A stretch of 64,000 nt of DNA. Source: Vibrio hibernica. Lineage in GTDB: Bacteria > Pseudomonadota > Gammaproteobacteria > Enterobacterales > Vibrionaceae. The stretch lies in assembly GCF_015223435.1 (NCBI RefSeq), contig NZ_VHKO01000003.1, positions 94,046 through 158,045 on the forward strand, read 5' to 3'. The position numbers and the translations under genes are program-made. Position 1 is the first letter of the stretch; every line of letters starts with the position of its first letter. Positions 1-9,236 of the stretch are shown one piece after another. The notes below the pieces were generated by a model that saw nothing but the letters and a program-made list of their open reading frames with translations, made no database searches and was not told the origin of the DNA.

Positions 1-2
1 TA

Positions 3-2060
3 CGTCCAGGCACCGACGTGGCTCTTATGTGGGGGTTATTGTGGCATGTGTTTAATAATGGCTGGGAAGACAAAGAATTTATTCATCAACGTGTATTTGG
101 CATGGATGAAATTCGTGAAGAAGTCGCCCAATGGACCCCAGTTGAAGTTGAGCGCGTAACGGGTATTCCTGAAAAAGATGTTTACGATGCTGCGTATACA
201 CTCTCTCAGCATAAACCGGGTTGCGTTGTTTGGTGTATGGGTGGAACACAACACACGACAGGCAATAATAATACTCGTGCTTATTGTGTCTTTGAACTTG
301 CGCTTGGCAACTTGGGTAAATCGGGTGGTGGTGCAAACATTTTCCGGGGACACGATAATGTACAAGGCGCGACGGACTTTGGCGTGTTATCTCATGATCT
401 ACCAGGATATTACGGTCTTGCTGAAGGTGCGTGGCAACATTGGTCTCGTGTATGGGGCATTGATTACGAGTGGCTAAAAGGGCGCTTTGATCAAACAAAA
501 TACAACGGAAAACTGCCTATGAATAACATGGGGATCCCTGTTTCTCGTTGGGTTGATGGTGTTTTGGAAGATAAAAGCAAAATAGAGCAAAACGATAATA
601 TTCGCGCCATGTTTTATTGGGGGCATGCGGTTAACTCCCAAACTCGTGGGAAAGAAATGCCACGAGCGATGCAGCAATTAGACATGATGGTTATTGTCGA
701 TCCATACCCAACCGTGGCGGCGGTTATGAGTGACCGTACCGATGGCGTGTATTTGTTGCCGGCAACAACACAGTTTGAAACGTATGGTTCAGTCACGGCT
801 TCAAACCGTTCCGTTCAATGGCGTGAGCAAGTTATCGAACCTTTGTTTGAATCAAAACCTGATCATGAAATCATGTATTTGCTTTCAAAAAAATTAGGCT
901 TTGCTGATGAGTTATTTAAAAATGTCGAAATTAAAAATAACCAACCCGTGATTGAAGACATTACTCGTGAATATAATAAAGGTATGTGGACGATTGGCTA
1001 CACAGGTCAAAGTCCTGAGCGTCTGAAATTCCACCAACAAAACTGGCATTTATTCAGCCATGAAAACTTAGAAGCAGAATCTGGTGGTATTGAAGGGGAA
1101 ACCTATGGCCTGCCTTGGCCATGTTGGGGTACCCCAGAAATGAAACACCCGGGGACGCATATTTTATACGATACCTCGAAACCTGTTGCACAAGGTGGCG
1201 GAAACTTCCGAACTCGTTTTGGTGTTGAGTTTGAAGGTGAAAGTCTTCTTGCTGATGGCAGTTATTCTAAAGACTGTGAGATTGAAGATGGTTTCCCAGA
1301 GTTTAGCGATAAGCTGCTAAAACAACTTGGTTGGTGGGATGACCTGACTGCGGATGAGAAAAAATTGGCAGAAGGTAAAAATTGGAAAACTGACCTATCT
1401 GGTGGCATTCAACGGGTTGCGATTAATCACGGTTGTATTCCATTTGGTAATGGGAAAGCGCGAGCGATTGTATGGCAGTTCCCCGACCGTGTGCCTTTGC
1501 ATCGTGAACCCCTTTACACGCCACGTCGTGATTTAGTTGCGGATTATCCTACTTGGAATGACAGCGAAGCGATTTATCGTCTACCAACTTTGTATAAAAC
1601 GATTCAAGATCAAGACTTCTCGAAAGAGTACCCAATTATCTTAACCTCTGGACGATTGGTGGAATATGAAGGTGGTGGTGAAGAGTCTCGTTCTAACCCT
1701 TGGCTGGCAGAGCTACAACAAGAAATGTTTGTTGAAATTAACCCACAAGAAGCCGATAAAAATGCCATCAAAGATGGAGATGATGTTTGGGTCGAAGGTG
1801 CGGAACAAGGTCGTATTCTTGTAAAAGCGATGGTCACTAACCGTGTTCAACCAGGGTTAGCCTTTATTCCTTTCCACTTTGGTGGCAAGTTCGAAGGTAA
1901 AGATCTACACGATAAATACCCTGAAGGAGCCGCGCCATTTGTACTTGGAGAATCAGCGAACACGGCCACCACGTATGGCTATGATCCTGTGACTCAAATG
2001 CAAGAAACGAAAGTAACGCTGTGTAAGATCAGCAAAGCATCTAATACAGCGAAAGCGTGA
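3..2060 (+). CDS. fdhA: Formate dehydrogenase, molybdopterin catalytic (alpha) subunit, 5'-truncated by window edge
   Basis: The frame is already open at the left edge (it reads RPGTDVALMWG from base 3), so the start lies outside the window. About 685 residues are visible, against roughly 950 for the family. The signal peptide, N-terminal 4Fe-4S site and Cys/Sec molybdenum ligand are therefore not seen. Visible are the central molybdopterin-oxidoreductase fold, with the blocks GGTQHTTGNNNTRA and ANIFRGHDNVQGATDFG, and a C-terminal molybdopterin-dinucleotide-binding domain in the last 130 residues or so (LTSGRLVEYEGGGEESR onward). The enzyme oxidises formate to CO2 and passes electrons to the Fe-S subunit. 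The stop codon is 11 bp before the beta-subunit ATG, so the genes are an operon. Family assignment is firm; the exact subtype (FDH3/FdnG-like) is inferred from its neighbours. Confidence 0.93.
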   Translation, partial: RPGTDVALMWGLLWHVFNNGWEDKEFIHQRVFGMDEIREEVAQWTPVEVERVTGIPEKDVYDAAYTLSQHKPGCVVWCMGGTQHTTGNNNTRAYCVFELALGNLGKSGGGANIFRGHDNVQGATDFGVLSHDLPGYYGLAEGAWQHWSRVWGIDYEWLKGRFDQTKYNGKLPMNNMGIPVSRWVDGVLEDKSKIEQNDNIRAMFYWGHAVNSQTRGKEMPRAMQQLDMMVIVDPYPTVAAVMSDRTDGVYLLPATTQFETYGSVTASNRSVQWREQVIEPLFESKPDHEIMYLLSKKLGFADELFKNVEIKNNQPVIEDITREYNKGMWTIGYTGQSPERLKFHQQNWHLFSHENLEAESGGIEGETYGLPWPCWGTPEMKHPGTHILYDTSKPVAQGGGNFRTRFGVEFEGESLLADGSYSKDCEIEDGFPEFSDKLLKQLGWWDDLTADEKKLAEGKNWKTDLSGGIQRVAINHGCIPFGNGKARAIVWQFPDRVPLHREPLYTPRRDLVADYPTWNDSEAIYRLPTLYKTIQDQDFSKEYPIILTSGRLVEYEGGGEESRSNPWLAELQQEMFVEINPQEADKNAIKDGDDVWVEGAEQGRILVKAMVTNRVQPGLAFIPFHFGGKFEGKDLHDKYPEGAAPFVLGESANTATTYGYDPVTQMQETKVTLCKISKASNTAKA

Positions 2061-2071
2061 GGAGTGTGACT

Positions 2072-2728
2072 ATGTCTAGCACAAATAAAAAATCGAAAAT
2101 GAAATTTTTATGTGACTCCAAACGTTGTATCGAATGTAACGGTTGTGTCACTGCGTGTAAAAATGAAAATGATGATGCCCTTGAATGGGGTATTCAACGC
2201 CGTCGTGTGGTCACCATTAATGATGGGGAAGTCGGTGAGGCATCGATTTCTGTTGCGTGTATGCACTGTGACGATGCGCCTTGTATGGCAGTGTGTCCGG
2301 CAGATTGCTTCCACCGTACAGAAGACAATATTGTATTGCACAATAAAGACTTATGTATAGGTTGCGGTTATTGCTTGTTTGCCTGCCCATTTGGCGCGCC
2401 ACAATTTATTCAACAGAGCGCGTTTGCTGAGCGTGGGAAAATGGATAAATGCACCTTCTGTGCTGGTGGGCCTGAAACGGAAGCGGGTTCTGAAGAAGAG
2501 CGTAAAAAATATGGTGCGAATCGTATTGCTGAAGGCAAGCTACCAATGTGTGCTTCACTATGTTCAACCAAAGCACTTATGGCCGGACCTGCGGAACAAA
2601 TCGCTGAGATTATGGCGAAGCGTGCTCATGATCGTGGTGACGTTGATGATCGTAGCAATGTGACAGGTGTGACGTACAATTCGTCATTAGCCCATGATGC
2701 GACGCAATCTCAATCATCTCATCTGTAA
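2072..2728 (+). CDS. fdh3B: Formate dehydrogenase iron-sulfur (beta) subunit
   Basis: Electron-transfer subunit carrying electrons from the molybdenum subunit to the membrane cytochrome. Four ferredoxin-type cysteine groups are readable: CIECNGCVTAC, CMHCDDAPCMAVC, CIGCGYCLFAC, and a CTFC...CASLC pair, consistent with four 4Fe-4S clusters as in FdnH/FDH3 beta. At 218 residues it is shorter than E. coli FdnH and shows no C-terminal transmembrane anchor. I chose the ATG at 2072 over an upstream in-frame GTG (2057) because AGGAG at 2060-2064 is well placed for it. It lies between the alpha and gamma genes with gaps of 11 and 17 bp. Confidence 0.94.
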   Translation: MSSTNKKSKMKFLCDSKRCIECNGCVTACKNENDDALEWGIQRRRVVTINDGEVGEASISVACMHCDDAPCMAVCPADCFHRTEDNIVLHNKDLCIGCGYCLFACPFGAPQFIQQSAFAERGKMDKCTFCAGGPETEAGSEEERKKYGANRIAEGKLPMCASLCSTKALMAGPAEQIAEIMAKRAHDRGDVDDRSNVTGVTYNSSLAHDATQSQSSHL

Positions 2729-2745
2729 AAAAAAGGAGAAGCACA

Positions 2746-3813
2746 ATGTTAGTGAAATCATTCAAAACGCTGGTTATCTCTACTTTTACAGTAATGATGC
2801 TTTGCTTGAGCTTTTCGAGCATGGCAAACGATGATAGCAATAAGCAAACAGGCGTTATGCCTTCAACTACAGCTGAAAAAGAAATGACCCGTTTAGCGGG
2901 GGATGAGTTTTATAAAAAGGTCCAAGATGGACAAAAAGGATACACCACCTCTCAGTCGATGGAGCATGATGTTTTAATAAGTCACCCGAGTGAAACTTGG
3001 TATATTTTGAAAGAAAAATGGATGTCACCGTTAGGGGCAATTGCGGTTTTAGGTAGCTTGGCAATGGTAACGCTTGCGTACTTTGTTATTGGTCCCTTAA
3101 ATCTAAGTGCACCGCGAACTGGTCGTAAGATAAAACGTTGGACTCGACTTGATCGCGCGTTGCATTGGTCAATGGCAACAACGTTTTTAAGCCTTGCATT
3201 TACCGGAATGACCTTGGTTTGGGGGAAACATTTCCTTAAGCCAATTATTTCAACCGATGCTTGGGGCGCGATTATTTACGCGGTCAAACAGTTCCACAAT
3301 TATATTGGTCCTATTTTCTTCATTCTATTAGCTGCGGTGCTGATTAAGTGGTGGCGGAAAAGTACCTTTAAGAAGGTTGATCTTCAGTGGTGTTTGAAAT
3401 TAGGTGGAATGGTTGGTCCGCATAAAGGCAGCCATCCTTCCGCTGAGTTTTCAAATGCTGGTGAAAAAATGATCTTCTGGATGCTGATTCTTTGTGGCTT
3501 TATTGCGGCGATCAGTGGCTTTGTGTTGGATTTTCCTATCTTCGGCCAAGGTCGTCGTGATATGGATATCTCTAACCTAGCGCATATGATTTCAGCTCTG
3601 ATCTTGATCTGTGGCTTTATTTTCCACATTTATATCGGTTTATTCGGTATGGAAGGGGCACTTGAAGGCATGGTTCATGGTGAAGTTGATGAAACGTGGG
3701 CGAAAGAGCACCATGATTTATGGTATGAAGAAATGAAAGCGCAAGGAAAAATTGATGAAACTGAAGTTGAAAGTCCTCCAGCGCAAAGTAATGTCAATAA
3801 GGTTAAATCTTAA
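2746..3813 (+). CDS. Formate dehydrogenase cytochrome b556 (gamma) subunit
   Basis: Membrane subunit that anchors the formate dehydrogenase and passes electrons to quinone. An N-terminal signal-like hydrophobic segment ending near SSMA is followed by a roughly 70-residue extension and then about five membrane segments. Histidines suited to haem ligation are in DRALHWSMATTF, QFHNYIG and the late helix HMISALILICGFIFHIY. The Shine-Dalgarno AAAAGGAG sits just before the ATG at 2746. It is the last gene of the operon, and a strong terminator follows. At 355 residues the length fits the FdnI/FdoI-like subunits that carry a periplasmic N-terminal extension. Confidence 0.92.
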   Translation: MLVKSFKTLVISTFTVMMLCLSFSSMANDDSNKQTGVMPSTTAEKEMTRLAGDEFYKKVQDGQKGYTTSQSMEHDVLISHPSETWYILKEKWMSPLGAIAVLGSLAMVTLAYFVIGPLNLSAPRTGRKIKRWTRLDRALHWSMATTFLSLAFTGMTLVWGKHFLKPIISTDAWGAIIYAVKQFHNYIGPIFFILLAAVLIKWWRKSTFKKVDLQWCLKLGGMVGPHKGSHPSAEFSNAGEKMIFWMLILCGFIAAISGFVLDFPIFGQGRRDMDISNLAHMISALILICGFIFHIYIGLFGMEGALEGMVHGEVDETWAKEHHDLWYEEMKAQGKIDETEVESPPAQSNVNKVKS

Positions 3814-3860
3814 AGCGTTCATTTAGTTAATATTTTAATATATAGATTCATGAGCATTAG

Positions 3861-3898
3861 CAGTCCGTATTCTAAAAATGAATACGGGCTGTTTTTTT
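3861..3898 (+). terminator. Intrinsic terminator of the formate dehydrogenase operon
   Basis: Twelve-base stem (3861-3872 with 3880-3891, one T-G wobble), a 7-nt loop, then a run of seven T. It lies 47 bp after the gamma-subunit stop. Confidence 0.9.
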
Positions 3899-3941
3899 AG
3901 CGTACTATGGCAACCATTCACATTCTAAATTGAAGTAATAA

Positions 3942-4232
3942 ATGACGATAGAAATTAAAAATGTGCCAGTTGAAGAAGTCGCTTGTTCGAATTGCCAAGC
4001 TTGTTGCTGTCGGTTGGAAGTTATGATCATTACTGATACGGGTGTTCCCGAAGAGCATATTGCGTTTGATAAGTGGGGCGGTGAAACTATGCTTCGCCTA
4101 GAAGATGGTTGGTGCTCAGCCATGGACCGAGATAATTTCATGTGTACGATTTATGAGAATAGACCGTGGATTTGTCGTGAGTTTGAAATGGGTTCTTATG
4201 AATGCCTAAATGAACGAAAATTAATGGATTAG
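3942..4232 (+). CDS. YkgJ-family cysteine-cluster protein
   Basis: A 96-residue protein with the cysteine pattern CSNCQACCCRLEV near residue 12 and CTIYENRPWICREFEMG near residue 68. This is the signature of the YkgJ/CxxCxxCC family (UPF0153), thought to bind zinc or an Fe-S cluster. The molecular function of the family is not established. It stands alone after the formate dehydrogenase terminator, and no clear Shine-Dalgarno is seen before the ATG. The sequence is complete at both ends. Confidence 0.85.
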   Translation: MTIEIKNVPVEEVACSNCQACCCRLEVMIITDTGVPEEHIAFDKWGGETMLRLEDGWCSAMDRDNFMCTIYENRPWICREFEMGSYECLNERKLMD

Positions 4233-4504
4233 TCACTAATTATGCTATTAATTATCTGATTAGTTCATCAGCTAAAAAATAGAGATGTGCAGTATGTTTA
4301 AAAATAGTATTAACATTTGCTTAAAATATTAGTCATTTTTAATTTAGATTCTACGTTTTTTGAGTGTACTGTTTGCGAATACCGAGTGGGCTCGTTTCAC
4401 GGTAAATATAAAGTGTCACTATAAGTATAAAACTTCGATAACAACGTCGAGATTATTTAGAGCCTGACTTGTTGGTAAATAGACATAAAATTAAAGAGAA
4501 TAAA

Positions 4505-5545
4505 ATGGCGATATTATTGACGGGTGTTACCGGAGCAGTCGGACATCCACTTTACCAAGCATTAGTAAAAGCACACCAAAAAGTATTCTGTATTGTGCGT
4601 AATGCTCATACACGAACGGATATTGATATTCCCAATGAATGTCTATTCGACGGTGATATTACGCTACCAAATTGTGGTTTAACTTCAGAACAAATTACTC
4701 ATTTAAAAGCGGCTAATATCACGAAAGTTTTGCATCTCGCGGGTTTGGTTAAGTTTGACCATGAACTAAAACAACGAATCTGGGAAGCCAACTACCAAGG
4801 TACTGACCATATCCTTTCTTTGGGAAAACAGATTGAAGCCGATGAATTTCATTATGTATCGACTGCTTACGCGACTCAAAATCATCGTAACCCTTATGAA
4901 GAGTCTAAGTTTGCAGCTGAAAAATTAGTGATTGAATCTGGATTACCGCATTCTATCTATCGCATTGGTATTGTGATTGGTGAGTCCAAGTCAGGCATAA
5001 CTAATGGCTTTGACGGTTATTATGGTTTCCTTTCTGGTTTACATGAAATCGCGAACGTATTCCGTAAAAAATACAACGTTGCAGACCAAATTGATTTGCC
5101 TGTGCATCTTATATGCTCATCTACGTCTACCTTAAACTTGGTCCCTGCTGACTGGTTAGTCGATACACTGATTGATCTTGTGAATGCGGGTTGTTCTGGC
5201 AAAACTTTTCATGTGGTTAATCCTGAACCTCCTCTAGTTTCGGATGTAATGAAACATGGATTAGAAATGTTGGGGATTCGTGGGGTCGGTTTTGTAGACT
5301 CAAAACAAGAGCTTTTAGCATTAACGCGTCATCAAGATAACTTTATTAATATTATCCAAAAGGGTATGAGTAAAGTCTTAAAGCGTTACGAGCCTTATGT
5401 GACTTATGAAGACAAATTCCCATTGACAGTGACAGTTGATGTATTAGGGAAAGAGATCGTAAAACGGTTCCCAACCACTGACCACGCTTTGCTATCAACC
5501 TGCTTTGAATACGCGGCGGAAAGGCAGTTCGGTAAGATTGCATAA
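4505..5545 (+). CDS. NAD(P)-binding SDR of the thioester-reductase / carboxylic-acid-reductase R-domain type
   Basis: A 346-residue Rossmann protein. The glycine motif LTGVTGAVG is at residue 4 onward, and the catalytic pair appears in NPYEESKFAAEK (YxxSK, near residue 140) after YVSTAYATQN. This order is typical of the NAD_binding_4 reductase domains that release thioester-bound acyl groups as aldehydes or alcohols. Here the domain is free-standing, with no adenylation or carrier domain and no biosynthetic cluster beside it. The ATG at 4505 was preferred over an upstream TTG (4469) because AGAGA lies 5-10 nt before it. The substrate cannot be deduced; a simple epimerase/dehydratase role is an alternative. 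Confidence 0.8.
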   Translation: MAILLTGVTGAVGHPLYQALVKAHQKVFCIVRNAHTRTDIDIPNECLFDGDITLPNCGLTSEQITHLKAANITKVLHLAGLVKFDHELKQRIWEANYQGTDHILSLGKQIEADEFHYVSTAYATQNHRNPYEESKFAAEKLVIESGLPHSIYRIGIVIGESKSGITNGFDGYYGFLSGLHEIANVFRKKYNVADQIDLPVHLICSSTSTLNLVPADWLVDTLIDLVNAGCSGKTFHVVNPEPPLVSDVMKHGLEMLGIRGVGFVDSKQELLALTRHQDNFINIIQKGMSKVLKRYEPYVTYEDKFPLTVTVDVLGKEIVKRFPTTDHALLSTCFEYAAERQFGKIA

Positions 5546-5558
5546 CAATTAGTATGTT

Positions 5559-5587
5559 CTGGTGATGCACTTTATATGCATCACCAG
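5559..5587. terminator. Hairpin between convergent genes, possible bidirectional terminator
   Basis: Perfect 11-bp stem (5559-5569 with 5577-5587) and a 7-nt loop, placed 14 bp after the SDR stop. The flanks are AT-rich, but neither side has a clean T run, so termination strength is uncertain. Confidence 0.55.
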
Positions 5588-5596
5588 CATATTATT

Positions 5597-5631
5597 TAAC
5601 TGCTAACTGCTAACTGCTAACTGCTAACTGC
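5597..5631. repeat. Heptanucleotide tandem repeat (TAACTGC, five copies)
   Basis: Five exact head-to-tail copies of TAACTGC lie in the gap between two convergent genes, 19 bp before the M32 carboxypeptidase stop. As a 7-bp unit it could vary in copy number by slippage. It is outside coding sequence, so no phase switching is expected. Confidence 0.95.
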
Positions 5632-5650
5632 TCAGATAGGTATTAATGGC

Positions 5651-7150
5651 TTAACGTAAGTAACGGCTCTCTAAGTGTTGTTTAAAATACTCGGCATTGA
5701 GCACTTCACCAGTCGCTTGAGTGACTAAATCATCGGTAGCGTACAAGCTGCCTTTACTCCAGATATTTGCTTCAAGCCAATTAAAAATCGGTGTTAGATT
5801 ATTTGATTGGGTTGCACCACTTACATCAACGGTTTTCTTCATGCTTGCCATAAATTGCGCTGCGTACATTGCGCCCAGTGTGTAACTTGGGAAATACCCA
5901 AATGCGCCATCTGTCCAATGGATATCCTGCATACATCCATTTTGATAATTATCTTTGGTACTGATACCAAGATAGTTCTGCATTTTTTGATCCCATAATT
6001 CAGGAATATCTTGATATTGAATTTTTCGGTTGATTAAATCTCTTTCAATTTCATAACGTAAGATCACATGTGCAGGATAGGTGAGCTCATCAGCATCGAC
6101 ACGAATGAAGCCTTTTTCTACTCTCGTATAAAGTTTTTGGAAATTAGCAGGGCTAAATGCTGCATCATTTTGAGCTTTAAAGGTTTGAGAAGCCATGGTT
6201 GATAGATGCTGAATAAATTCAGGACTACGGCCTAATTGCATTTCAAAAAACAATGACTGAGATTCATGGATCCCCATTGATCTCGCTTCACCAACAGGTA
6301 ACCCTGCAAGTGTCTTCGGTAAACCTTGTTCATAACGAGCATGACCTGTTTCATGTACAACACCCATTAATGCTTGCATCAGATCAGCTTCATCGTATCG
6401 GGTAGTGATGCGAACATCGGTTGGCACACCACCACAAAACGGATGCACACTTTCATCTAATCGGCCGTGATTAAAATCGAATTGTAAAAGCTGCATGGTT
6501 TTCAAACCGAGCTCTTTTTGTTGCGCGGTTGAAAAAGAACCTTGTGGTTGAATAAAGCTTTGTTGTTTTTGTTGATCGATAACCGTATCAATCAAATTAG
6601 GTAGCCATGTTTTTACGTTATTAAACACGACATCTAATGATTGCGTTGTGGTGCCGGGTTCATATAAAGAAAGCATGGCATCGTAAGGCGTACAACTTGT
6701 GCCTGCGATATTGAGGGCTTCTGCGCGGATCTGAGCTTCTTGTTGAGAAAGATTAACGACTTCCTGCCAATTTTTGGCATAACTTTGCCAATCATTATTT
6801 TTACGCTGAGTACGCCATGCATGTTCACATTTAGATCCGGCAAGCGATTTTGCTTGAACCAAATCTTGCGGTAGGACATTAGCTTGCTGCCAACGTTGCT
6901 TCATTTCTCGCAAACTGGCTTGTTCGGTAGCGTTTAATGTTTCTTGTTCAGCATTATTAAACCAATCGGAAAGCTGAGGTTCGGTATTGAGTTGGTGTAA
7001 TAAGACTGATAATTCTGCCATTGCATTGGAGCGGGCTTCATTACCCCCACTTGGCATAACAGCCGCCTGATCCCAACCAGAAATCGCAGCAAGGTGATTA
7101 AAGTTGGCAATCTTGTGTGTGTGGCTGACTAGTTTTTGATAATAGCTCAT
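5651..7150 (-). CDS. Carboxypeptidase M32 (Taq carboxypeptidase family)
   Basis: Zinc metallocarboxypeptidase of 499 residues, the normal length for peptidase family M32. The zinc motif HETGH (HExxH) is near residue 264 in GVVHETGHARYEQGLP, followed by the family block GEARSMGIHESQSLFFE, which supplies the further metal-ligand glutamate. No signal peptide is seen, so it is probably cytoplasmic. The start is supported by GGGAT upstream of the ATG. It is transcribed alone, convergent with the SDR and divergent from the LysE gene. Confidence 0.93.
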   Translation of the reverse strand: MSYYQKLVSHTHKIANFNHLAAISGWDQAAVMPSGGNEARSNAMAELSVLLHQLNTEPQLSDWFNNAEQETLNATEQASLREMKQRWQQANVLPQDLVQAKSLAGSKCEHAWRTQRKNNDWQSYAKNWQEVVNLSQQEAQIRAEALNIAGTSCTPYDAMLSLYEPGTTTQSLDVVFNNVKTWLPNLIDTVIDQQKQQSFIQPQGSFSTAQQKELGLKTMQLLQFDFNHGRLDESVHPFCGGVPTDVRITTRYDEADLMQALMGVVHETGHARYEQGLPKTLAGLPVGEARSMGIHESQSLFFEMQLGRSPEFIQHLSTMASQTFKAQNDAAFSPANFQKLYTRVEKGFIRVDADELTYPAHVILRYEIERDLINRKIQYQDIPELWDQKMQNYLGISTKDNYQNGCMQDIHWTDGAFGYFPSYTLGAMYAAQFMASMKKTVDVSGATQSNNLTPIFNWLEANIWSKGSLYATDDLVTQATGEVLNAEYFKQHLESRYLR

Positions 7151-7391
7151 GACATCCCTATTTCTGTTGGGTAAAACTGATTCATTTATCTTATAGCGTT
7201 ATCTTAAGTAAGGAAATATGGAGGTGTGAGAAGGGTCAGTTTTTTTATAAAAATGTTAAAATCCGTTAAATGAAAATGTTATCGCAGATTGATTAAAAAA
7301 GATTTCATTCTAGTGAGCCGACTGATATAAATAAATTCATCAAACGTATTTTTTAAACACCACTAGATAATCGATAGGACGCTTAAATTAC

Positions 7392-8033
7392 ATGGATTTA
7401 TACATCTTGAATGCCGGTGCTTTTTTAGTCGCTATTATCATATTAACGTTAACTCCGGGACTGGATACTGCTTTAGTAATTCGTAATACTACGCGCAATG
7501 GCAGCATGCATGGGTGTATTACTAGTTTAGGTATTTGTTGCGGATTATTTGTGCATGCAACGTTATCGGCAATTGGTATTTCAGCTATTTTACTACAATC
7601 GGCGGAACTGTTTCATGTGATGAAATGGATTGGCGCGGCGTACTTGGTTTATTTAGGCGTGACCAGTTTAATTGCTGTCTGGAAAGGTGAAGGTCACCTA
7701 GATATTGGCAATGTATCGGTTAAGCAGACCGCGAGTATCAAGCGTTCGTTTCGTGAAGGACTACTTTCGAATGTGTTGAATCCTAAGACGGCAGTTTTCT
7801 ATCTGGCATTCTTACCGCAATTTATTAACCCAGCGTATTCTCCATTACTACAATCTTTATTAATGGCTTCGATACATTTTGTCATTGCAATGGTATGGCA
7901 ATGCGGCATGGCGACCATGGTGCATTCGGCTAAAAATTGGGTGCAAAATTCCTCTGCTATGAAATGGATGGAAGGTATCACTGGTGTCGTTTTAGTGTCT
8001 CTTGGTCTAAAGTTAGCTTTAGATAGTGATTAA
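7392..8033 (+). CDS. LysE/RhtB-family amino-acid exporter
   Basis: A 213-residue hydrophobic protein with about six membrane segments. Near the N-terminus it has the family block TLTPGLDTALVIRNTTRNG followed by a glycine-rich helix; later comes GLLSNVLNPKTAVFYLAFLPQF, characteristic of RhtB/LysE transporters. These export amino acids or homoserine lactones; the substrate here is unknown. The 241-bp gap shared with the divergent carboxypeptidase gene is AT-rich and must hold both promoters, but no operator stood out. Confidence 0.9.
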   Translation: MDLYILNAGAFLVAIIILTLTPGLDTALVIRNTTRNGSMHGCITSLGICCGLFVHATLSAIGISAILLQSAELFHVMKWIGAAYLVYLGVTSLIAVWKGEGHLDIGNVSVKQTASIKRSFREGLLSNVLNPKTAVFYLAFLPQFINPAYSPLLQSLLMASIHFVIAMVWQCGMATMVHSAKNWVQNSSAMKWMEGITGVVLVSLGLKLALDSD

Positions 8034-8199
8034 ATAACGTTTGCTGAAGATTGTGAATGATGTCATTTTAATGAGCGTTTGAAGTTTAATTGAAAACGAT
8101 TAATTGAAAAGAGTATGTAAAACTTGCGTTGTTCTAAAGTAATTGTACTTTCAAGATGTTATATAAGTACGTGGTATTAATTGAGTAAGAGGAGAGAGC

Positions 8200-8358
8200 A
8201 TGATTAGATTGATTTTTATCGCTGTTTTTGCTGCTCTTGCGTATTTACTGATCCGTTATCGAGCCAACGCGAAAGTTCAACACTGGATTATTTATAGTCT
8301 GTTAGCGTGCTTTGGTGTGTATATTTCGGTTATGGTGGTCAGTGAACTATTTAGGTAA
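8200..8358 (+). CDS. Small two-helix membrane protein (52 aa), unknown function
   Basis: Short ORF MIRLIFIAVFAALAYLLIRY... ending SELFR and a TAA stop. It is predicted to have two transmembrane helices separated by a short polar loop (RYRANAKVQH). A very good ribosome-binding site (AGAGGAGAGAG) ends directly before the ATG, which is the main argument that it is translated. It is followed 33 bp later by the coiled-coil gene, so the two may be co-transcribed. I do not recognise the family. Confidence 0.7.
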   Translation: MIRLIFIAVFAALAYLLIRYRANAKVQHWIIYSLLACFGVYISVMVVSELFR

Positions 8359-8391
8359 ATTCAAAATAAAATAGGATGCGAAAGAGTGCCA

Positions 8392-9057
8392 ATGATCAAT
8401 ATAAAACATATCAGTTTGGCTGTTTTGTTGGGAGCAGTAGTCGGTGGCGGTGTGACTTATAATACCGTCGCTCCAACTCATGAAGAGTTACAACAAAAAA
8501 ATTCGCAACAACAAGATAAAACAGAAGAATTACAAACATCGCTATCCAAAGAAATTCAAGCGTTTGAAGCTTTTAAGTTAGCGAGTAAAAGTGATAAGCA
8601 AAAAATACAAGATCTAACGGCTGAAATTGAAAAGTTAAAGCAAACTCAGAAAAGTGTCGAAAATACACTGGCCGTGCAAAAGAAGAAGTCAGTAACGTTA
8701 AAAACAGAAAATAAAGAACTCGCTAAAACGACGGAATTACAATCCGGTTTATATCAGCAATCCCATGAATTGTTTTCAAAGCAAGAAGCTTTACAAAAAG
8801 ATATAGCTAAAATGTCGGCCACTCGCGATAAATTGGTTGTCCAAACTAAAAATTTTACTGAGCAATGCAAACTATTTAAAGAAGGGACGAGTTGGGATCC
8901 TAAATCGGACTCTTGTGATAATGAAAAGCTAGCAATAGACCAAACTAAAAAGCTTAATAATAGTTTGAGTAACAAGCAGAAAGAGCTGAATGAAGTACAA
9001 GCGTTAATTAAAAAGCTGGGCATTAAACCAGATCCAAAAGAGAGCGCTAAATCTTAG
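8392..9057 (+). CDS. Membrane-anchored coiled-coil protein, unknown function
   Basis: About 221 residues. An N-terminal hydrophobic segment (ISLAVLLGAVVGGGVTYNT) could be a signal anchor. Almost the whole remainder is a Lys/Glu/Gln-rich heptad-like coiled coil (roughly residues 30-210). Two cysteines occur near CKLFKEGTSWDPKSDSC and could form a disulfide if exported. The start is ambiguous: ATG 8392 or the in-frame GTG 8386. No enzyme motif is present. It resembles periplasmic structural or adaptor proteins only in general character. Confidence 0.7.
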   Translation: MINIKHISLAVLLGAVVGGGVTYNTVAPTHEELQQKNSQQQDKTEELQTSLSKEIQAFEAFKLASKSDKQKIQDLTAEIEKLKQTQKSVENTLAVQKKKSVTLKTENKELAKTTELQSGLYQQSHELFSKQEALQKDIAKMSATRDKLVVQTKNFTEQCKLFKEGTSWDPKSDSCDNEKLAIDQTKKLNNSLSNKQKELNEVQALIKKLGIKPDPKESAKS

Positions 9058-9085
9058 TTATCTTTCTATAATTCCTTTTCATCAT

Positions 9086-9118
9086 AAAAAACACTAGTCT
9101 TTTGACTGGTGTTTTTTT
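9086..9118 (+). terminator. Intrinsic terminator after the coiled-coil gene
   Basis: Fourteen-base stem (9086-9099 with 9104-9117, one wobble) around a TTTT loop, with a T run at its end. Confidence 0.88.
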
Positions 9119-9236
9119 ATGCATAAAATTCGTGATCAACTTCTATCTGTCGACAATTCATACTTGTTGGTGGTGTTTTTATCGCCTATAAAGGTATGTA
9201 TCAAGTAAATTGTAGACAGTTAATTCTTGATAGCTA

